Positions 59,179-64,000 of a stretch of DNA of 64,000 bases are shown piece after piece. The number at the start of each line of letters is the position of its first letter. The first letter of the stretch is position 1. Source of the stretch: Vibrio zhanjiangensis (lineage in GTDB: Bacteria > Pseudomonadota > Gammaproteobacteria > Enterobacterales > Vibrionaceae); the NCBI RefSeq assembly GCF_030161235.1, contig NZ_BSPW01000054.1, forward strand, positions 1 to 64,000, given 5' to 3'. The position numbers and the translations under genes were made by a program. Below the pieces are notes generated by a model that ran no database searches, was not told the DNA's origin, and saw nothing but the letters and a program-made list of their open reading frames with translations.

Positions 59179-59570
59179 CTCTCATAAAATTTATTTACAA
59201 TTTTATATAAGTAATATTATTTTCTTTCCGACTCATTAGAAAGTTAGCGGTGAAAACTTAGGATTTATTTAAGGAAATCAATTCTAACTATTTGATAGGT
59301 TATAAAATTATTTTAAAAAGAAAAATACTCATAAAATTCAAATGATTACAATTACAACAATAAAAACAACACAGTATCCTAATTTAAAATTGACTTACAT
59401 ATGACAAAAGCACTGTTTTTAACTCTATATGTCAAAAAGAAATTTAAATTTCATTTTTAATTATATTTCTTCGTATGAAAAATTTTCAACAATAGGATTG
59501 AATCTTAATTAAATATTAAGAAATACAAGCTAGCTTTCTACCTAATAAATTAACAGACAGTAGTGATATT
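59179..59570. promoter_or_regulatory. Divergent promoter region of the biosynthetic cluster
   Basis: 392 bp, very AT-rich, between the first NRPS gene (leftward) and the methyltransferase (rightward). It should drive both. I see no clear Fur box, sigma-54 site or LuxR-type palindrome. The low GC content could make it a target for H-NS-like silencing (inference). Confidence 0.55.
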
Positions 59571-60587
59571 ATGAATAATGTAGAGTCTACAAAAAAGTTA
59601 TCAGAGATAATGATGATGCCTCTCGCTGCAAAAAGCCTTTCTACCCTTGCTGAATTAGGCGTGGCCGATTTACTAAAAGAAGTGCCTTTAGACATAGCGA
59701 CCATAGCAAACGCATGTAACGCAGATAAAACGATCCTCCTCAATATGTTTAAAATTGTTGAGCTGTTTGGTTTTTTCTCAATTAACCCAAACGACGTTAT
59801 CGAAAATAACACCGGATCTGACCTACTTACCTCCGATCACCCACAATCAATGCGCCACTTCTGTATGCTATTTGGTGAAGAATATTATCGTGGCTATGAA
59901 GGATTACGCCACACCTGCCAAACTGGCCAATCTGGCTTCAAAAATGTCTATAACCAAACCTTATATCAATACCTAGATAACACACCCGACAGAGCCTCGG
60001 TTTATGATTTGGCCATGCGTGATTTCTCACGCCCCGTTGGTACTCTGCTCGCAAGAACATTTCCTGAGGTATTCAATCAAGCGAAAAGTGTGATTGATAT
60101 CGGAGGTGGAAGTGGCGTGATCTCTACCGAGCTAGTAAAACAATATCAACATCTTACAGCCTGTATTTTCGACAGGGAGGACGTGTGCCAACGCAGCGCT
60201 AAATCCATCCCCGCAGAACTAAAAACGCGTATCCAAACTTACAGTGGCGATTTTTTTAAGCACATTCCAGAAGGTTATGACATCTACCTACTAAAGAACG
60301 TATTGCACAACTGGAATGAGCCATCATGTGGCGAGATTCTTAATAACATTGCCCAATCCCTAGAAAATGGCCGCTTATTGATCATAGAGCCTTTAGTCGA
60401 GCGTGAAGAGTCATCACCAAGGCTCCTTTTCAACGCGCTGTTTCAATCTGTGATATGTGAAGATGGTACCTATCAGCGAAGCTTAAGCAGTCTAGAAACT
60501 CTGTTTTCACAATCTGGATTGAAAATGGTCCAGACAAACAAACTTGCAACTGGGCATACTGTCATCGAGCTCAGCAAAATCCAGTAA
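59571..60587 (+). CDS. O-methyltransferase (plant/bacterial type 2 family)
   Basis: A 338-residue methyltransferase of the hydroxyindole/acetylserotonin O-methyltransferase type. An N-terminal winged-helix dimerisation region (about 10-95) is followed by the SAM fold with VIDIGGGSGVISTEL (about 180-195), DREDVCQRS, GDFFKHIPEGYDIYLLKNVLHNW with the catalytic-base His, and RLLIIEPLVE. Such enzymes methylate hydroxyls on aromatic or polyketide products. It is transcribed divergently from the NRPS-PKS operon and is a likely tailoring enzyme, or may act on the precursor. Confidence 0.9.
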   Translation: MNNVESTKKLSEIMMMPLAAKSLSTLAELGVADLLKEVPLDIATIANACNADKTILLNMFKIVELFGFFSINPNDVIENNTGSDLLTSDHPQSMRHFCMLFGEEYYRGYEGLRHTCQTGQSGFKNVYNQTLYQYLDNTPDRASVYDLAMRDFSRPVGTLLARTFPEVFNQAKSVIDIGGGSGVISTELVKQYQHLTACIFDREDVCQRSAKSIPAELKTRIQTYSGDFFKHIPEGYDIYLLKNVLHNWNEPSCGEILNNIAQSLENGRLLIIEPLVEREESSPRLLFNALFQSVICEDGTYQRSLSSLETLFSQSGLKMVQTNKLATGHTVIELSKIQ

Positions 60588-60897
60588 CTCCATCACCAAA
60601 ATCAACGCCGCTTAGATTCTATCCATGTTTTATCCTGCCAGGGTCTAAGTGCCACTTTACATTCTAAGTCTATTCGAGTACTCAAAAAACAAATCAATCA
60701 TTAACTAACCCGCTATAGCTCAATAGTAACTTGTGAGACGACACGTGGAAAACGATCACCCCCTTACCTCGATTTCATTGTTCTCATTGTCATTCCTTGA
60801 CATGCATTCATATTCATAAAAATTTGCAACAAGTATGATTATTACCACCTAGTTTTTTGATTAAAGATAGAACCGGTTGTTCAATAAGGAGTCAAAA
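60588..60897. other. 310-bp intergenic region before the M28 peptidase gene
   Basis: No gene is supportable. A promoter for the peptidase probably lies near 60790-60860 (TTGACA at 60798 with AT-rich sequence downstream). This marks the right limit of the cluster. Confidence 0.45.
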
Positions 60898-62685
60898 ATG
60901 CAGGTAAGCAAAACAACACAACGATCCATTCTCGCCACCCTCATCAGCAGTACACTACTCACAGGATGTTTCTGGGATGATCCACGTCGAGGTGCTAATT
61001 ACGTCAGTGATAAAGTAGACAGAGAGCGGCTAATCGGTCATCTCGTCACACTCGAAGGCTTAGCCTCTAAAACCACAGATGGTAAGTCCATTACCAGAGC
61101 CGCAGGCACTCAAGGTTATCAAAACTCAACGGAGTTTATTATTGCAACCTTAAAAGAGCGTGGTTTCATTGTCACGACTCAAGAGTTTGACTTTAGAACT
61201 TGGCAAGAACTCGCTGGCTCGAAAGCGAAAGTGGATGGAACCGATCTTATCAGTGTCAAAGACGCCCCCGATGGCATTGAGCCTGATTTTGCATTGATGT
61301 CGTATTCAGGAAATTCAAATGGCCAGCTCGATGGCATGCTCGCCTTTGTCACCCCTGATTTTAGGTTTGATGCTCCAGATTACGATAGTACTGATGGCTG
61401 TGAAACAGACGATTTTTCCGGTAAGGATCTCACTGGCAAAGTCGCCGTCATTCAGCGTGGTGGATGTGCATTTGATACCAAGGCCTTTAATGCCCAAAGT
61501 GCAGGCGCAAAAGCGGTGATCGTCTTTAACCAAGGTAATGACGAAGGAAGAAAATCCGTTGTCAGCGGAACCTTAGGCAGCACAACTCAAGTCACAATAC
61601 CCGTACTCGGGGCTCGCTTTGCACTAGGACAAGATTGGTACAATAAAACTCAGTCTGGTCAAGTCGCAGCAAGTCTGACCGTCAATACCAAAGATGAAGA
61701 TGTCGTAACACAAAATATTCTTGCCGAGACTCCAATTGGTAACCCAGAGCAAATCGTGATGCTTGGCGCGCACCTTGACTCCGTCCCTGAAGGGCCAGGA
61801 ATCAACGACAATGGTTCAGGCAGCTCAGGTCTACTTGAATACGCCATCACGTTATCGGAACTTGAAGTACCAGTGAAAAACAAAGTTCGCTTTGCTTGGT
61901 GGGCAGCCGAAGAGGCAGGACTTGTTGGCTCTGAGTATTACACTGAGAACTTATTTGCCCCGATTTACAATAAGGCCCAACAACAAATCCTCGATGAGCT
62001 AGGACTGAAAGACCCCAGTGAATTAACGCCGGATCAAGTGGAGTTGGTGGAAGCAAGATACACTCATATCAACCGAGTTAAGATGTATCTAAACTTCGAT
62101 ATGATTGGCTCTCCCAACTACATTTATGGTGTGATGGATGGTGACTTATCCGATACCAAAGACAGTCCAGATAATGCCTATAAGGGCGATTTCAAACCCC
62201 CATATGGTACCTCCGATATCGAATCCATCTTTCATGAGTTTTTTACCGACAAGGAAGAATCCACCATACCTCAGGCATTATCCAAACGCTCAGACTACGC
62301 TGGCTTTGCTGACTGGGGAATCGCTTTTGGTGGCCTGTTTACGGGCGCTGAAAAAGTAAAAACCGCCGAAGAAGTCGAGAAGTTTGGCGGCGAAATCGAT
62401 GTGGCTTACGACAAGTGCTACCACCAAGCCTGTGATGATGTGAATAACATCAACCAATCTGCGATTTACAAAAATACTCAAGCGATGGCGTATACCACAA
62501 CCTACTATGCGTTAAGCGAGCAGTTGTTCCCTGATAAAGAGGACGAAGCTAAGCCAAATGCAATGGCAAACACACTCACATCGCAACCCAAGGTAAAACT
62601 GCGTATTGGCGAGAAACTCAAAGCGGCAGAAAGCACGTCTGACCATGATCATTTCCATGGCGATTTTGATCAAGATAGGCAATAG
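60898..62685 (+). CDS. Lipoprotein M28 zinc aminopeptidase with PA domain
   Basis: A 595-residue lipoprotein. ATG 60898 follows AAGGAG; the lipobox LLTGC puts the lipidated Cys at residue 24. A protease-associated (PA) domain is inserted near 130-240 (GKVAVIQRGGCAFDTKAFNAQSAGAKAVIVFNQ). The M28 catalytic domain follows: GAHLDSVPEGPGINDNGSGSSG (His and Asp zinc ligands), WWAAEEAGLVGSEYY (catalytic and zinc Glu), NFDMIGSPN (Asp ligand) and a late CYHQACDD His. It resembles secreted vibrio leucine aminopeptidases, but is larger. A clear terminator follows. Confidence 0.9.
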   Translation: MQVSKTTQRSILATLISSTLLTGCFWDDPRRGANYVSDKVDRERLIGHLVTLEGLASKTTDGKSITRAAGTQGYQNSTEFIIATLKERGFIVTTQEFDFRTWQELAGSKAKVDGTDLISVKDAPDGIEPDFALMSYSGNSNGQLDGMLAFVTPDFRFDAPDYDSTDGCETDDFSGKDLTGKVAVIQRGGCAFDTKAFNAQSAGAKAVIVFNQGNDEGRKSVVSGTLGSTTQVTIPVLGARFALGQDWYNKTQSGQVAASLTVNTKDEDVVTQNILAETPIGNPEQIVMLGAHLDSVPEGPGINDNGSGSSGLLEYAITLSELEVPVKNKVRFAWWAAEEAGLVGSEYYTENLFAPIYNKAQQQILDELGLKDPSELTPDQVELVEARYTHINRVKMYLNFDMIGSPNYIYGVMDGDLSDTKDSPDNAYKGDFKPPYGTSDIESIFHEFFTDKEESTIPQALSKRSDYAGFADWGIAFGGLFTGAEKVKTAEEVEKFGGEIDVAYDKCYHQACDDVNNINQSAIYKNTQAMAYTTTYYALSEQLFPDKEDEAKPNAMANTLTSQPKVKLRIGEKLKAAESTSDHDHFHGDFDQDRQ

Positions 62686-62702
62686 CACAGACATCCACCC
62701 CA

Positions 62703-62733
62703 CAAAAGCTCTCGATTGGGAGCTTTTGTTTAT
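62703..62733 (+). terminator. Intrinsic terminator after the M28 peptidase
   Basis: CAAAAGCTC-TCGATTGG-GAGCTTTTG is a perfect 9-bp stem, followed by TTTATTTC, 18 bp beyond the stop codon. Confidence 0.88.
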
Positions 62734-62993
62734 TTCTGGGTACCGTCTAAATTCACCATCTCGATTCAGTGGATGTGAAAGAGGTTTGGACATTTCTGTG
62801 CTCGCGATTTTATCGCTAATTGGTGAATGTCGGGTAACAATTTACATGGTTTAATACTGCATTAAGGGGGAAACAGCGCTACGGTCCAATCTAACCCATT
62901 GTGCGGCAGACACCAGAATCCGATTCAAACCAAAACCGCCAAGCGTTGTTAATCTGCTTAAATGATATATATGTCCGTGTTCAAATTCTTCGC
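62734..62993. other. Gene-free stretch before qnr 3' end
   Basis: No gene, tRNA or convincing attC/VCR structure is seen. The 3' end of qnr reads into this region from the right; no clear terminator for it was found. Confidence 0.4.
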
Positions 62994-63650
62994 TTAATCT
63001 GGAACTATTATCAGTCCTAATTGTTCTAGTAACTGCTCTTGTTGCCAATTACATATTTTCACACCTGTGAGATCTACTTTTCTTGGATTTAGTCCATATA
63101 ATTCAGAGTGACTAAGGTCGCAGCCTTGCACTCCAAACTGCTCCCAACAGTCTTCCGAGAATACACCTCGACTGAGGTCCGATCCTTTAAATGAAGTACC
63201 TCTTAAGTTTGCACCAATCCAGCGGTTTTCGAATAAATCACACTTTTCTAGGATCTGTTTCTCAAAGTTCACATAGGATAGATTGCAGCCTGTGATGTAC
63301 GCAGAGCAAAAGTACATGTTATGAGATACTTGATTCACGAAGCTAGCTTGAGAAAAATTAGCTCCTTTTAGATCACATCCCCTCAGTTCAAGACCGAAAC
63401 AATTTGCCCCAATAAAACACGACATAGCAAGCTTACATTCCTTGAATGACGCATCTCTAAGATCGGAGTATGAGAAATCGCACCCTTCTAACTCTCCTTG
63501 TTCAATAAAGTTACAGTCTACGAACTGAGCATCTCGTAGATTAGCGCGCTTAAAGCTACAACCATAGAACTTGCAGTTAGAAAAAGTGTATCCACTAAAA
63601 TCTTGGTTGGCAAAATCCATGTGAGAATAAGATTGATCGGTTTCTTTCAT
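62994..63650 (-). CDS. qnr: Qnr-type pentapeptide-repeat protein
   Basis: A 218-residue protein, the exact length of QnrA-like proteins, made of tandem A(D/N)LXX pentapeptide repeats forming a right-handed quadrilateral helix that mimics DNA and shields gyrase and topoisomerase IV from quinolones. Strong landmarks are YSDLRDASFKECKLA, GANCFGLELRGCDLKGANFS, YNMYFCSAYITGCNLSY-like coil 3 with the loop, and the C-terminal end VKICNWQQEQLLEQLG. Its family is chromosomal in many vibrios and is the probable source of mobile qnr genes. No LexA box is visible upstream, unlike qnrB. An IS fragment lies 118 bp upstream. Confidence 0.93.
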   Translation of the reverse strand: MKETDQSYSHMDFANQDFSGYTFSNCKFYGCSFKRANLRDAQFVDCNFIEQGELEGCDFSYSDLRDASFKECKLAMSCFIGANCFGLELRGCDLKGANFSQASFVNQVSHNMYFCSAYITGCNLSYVNFEKQILEKCDLFENRWIGANLRGTSFKGSDLSRGVFSEDCWEQFGVQGCDLSHSELYGLNPRKVDLTGVKICNWQQEQLLEQLGLIIVPD

Positions 63651-63767
63651 TTTCCAGCCTCTTTAATACCTTGAATTGAAGACTATCATTTACGAGAAAC
63701 TTCTCAAGCAAAACAAAGCCAGATAAAACAACCACTTAAAACCATGAGAAATAGACAAAATAAGGCA

Positions 63768-64000
63768 TCAAATTGGCTCTCTAGGGGGGCCATTTTCAGG
63801 CCATTGCACGCGCCAGTAGAAAAAAATTTTTGGACTCATTGCAAGCCACTCAGAGATAGAGCGATTTCGATAGAGACCAATTCCAACGATCAGCCAAACT
63901 ACCAGTTCAGCTGGAAGTTTTCTCCTTCTTATACTTACTTTGTTGGTTTGCTCCAGTGCCTGCTCAATCCACTCTAACGGCAGCTCTTTTTGGAAGATGG
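63768..64000 (-). mobile_element. Truncated IS4-family transposase fragment (edge)
   Basis: On the minus strand the frame entering from 64000 reads IFQKELPLEWIEQALEQTN, then VSIRRRKLPAELVVWLIVGIGLYRNRSI. This is the N-terminal domain of IS4-type transposases (LPxEWIEQAL ... IRRRKLPAExVVWLVIGMALYRNRSI). After RSI (about 63855) the match stops and the frame continues with unrelated residues to a stop at 63768. The rest of the start lies beyond the window. It is a remnant, cut or fused at about codon 50. Confidence 0.75.

Noticed and set aside
60710..60760. GCTATAGCTCAATAG, similar to a tRNA 5' half
   Set aside because: No matching anticodon arm, T arm or acceptor end follows.
62734..62993. Possible integron attC/VCR near qnr
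   Set aside because: No paired R boxes (GTTRRRY/RYYYAAC) at the spacing expected; no integrase in the window.
63744..63977. 77-codon plus-strand frame near the right edge
   Set aside because: It is antisense to the IS4-type transposase fragment, which has clear homology on the minus strand.

Overview
The window looks like a chromosomal segment of a Vibrio or close relative in the Vibrionaceae, probably from the smaller chromosome (that last point is inference). Support comes from a hutX/hutZ + tonB-exbB-exbD-hutBCD haem locus, a HapA/vibriolysin-type M4 protease, several small Vibrio-type families (DUF2850-, DUF2956-, DUF2999-, DUF3024- and DUF3612-like), a chromosomal Qnr protein, and a complete Qrr quorum-sensing small RNA with its sigma-54 promoter and LuxO-type enhancer sites.

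Layout: 50-5796 haem uptake and use, with divergent arms around a Fur-box-like sequence and no hutW gene. 5961-6050 is a decayed tRNA-Ser(UGA). 6367-12830 carries a MaoC hydratase, a PstS-like binding protein, a DUF3024-like protein, RNase II and a DEAD-box helicase. 12878-17474 is a sensory set: periplasmic binding protein, PAS histidine kinase and an HD-GYP response regulator. 17927-24815 holds an RDD membrane protein, an orphan, a family-3 solute-binding protein, a soluble PAS-PAS chemoreceptor, a DUF2999-like protein, the metalloprotease and an unknown protein. 24976-26773 holds a DUF3612-like XRE regulator and, facing it, the qrr gene. 26842-36665 is mixed: DUF962-like membrane protein, CHASE-GGDEF, DMT exporter and LysR, a membrane GGDEF, DUF2956, DUF2850, MscS, a FAH-family enzyme and a porin. 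37113-39939 has an OmpR/histidine-kinase pair and a methyltransferase.

40074-60587 is the main accessory region: a hybrid NRPS-PKS biosynthetic cluster with its own efflux system. Reading leftward from 59178, one likely operon encodes an A-T-C NRPS, a stand-alone adenylation enzyme, a stand-alone carrier protein, a KS-AT-KR-DH-T polyketide synthase, a C-A-T-TE terminating NRPS, a DHA2 MFS pump, a small membrane protein, an NADPH oxidoreductase and an HlyD/EmrA adaptor. An O-methyltransferase is transcribed divergently. Hand-read specificity codes suggest a starter that is not a normal alpha-amino acid, then a possibly glycine-like residue, a malonate-derived reduced and possibly dehydrated C2 unit, and aspartate last before thioesterase release. 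I could not assign the cluster to a known product.

60898-64000 has a lipoprotein M28 aminopeptidase, a Qnr pentapeptide-repeat protein, and at the right edge a truncated IS4-type transposase fragment. Starts were moved to internal codons where ribosome-binding sites or signal peptides supported it. All family names come from reading the translated sequence; no database search was run.
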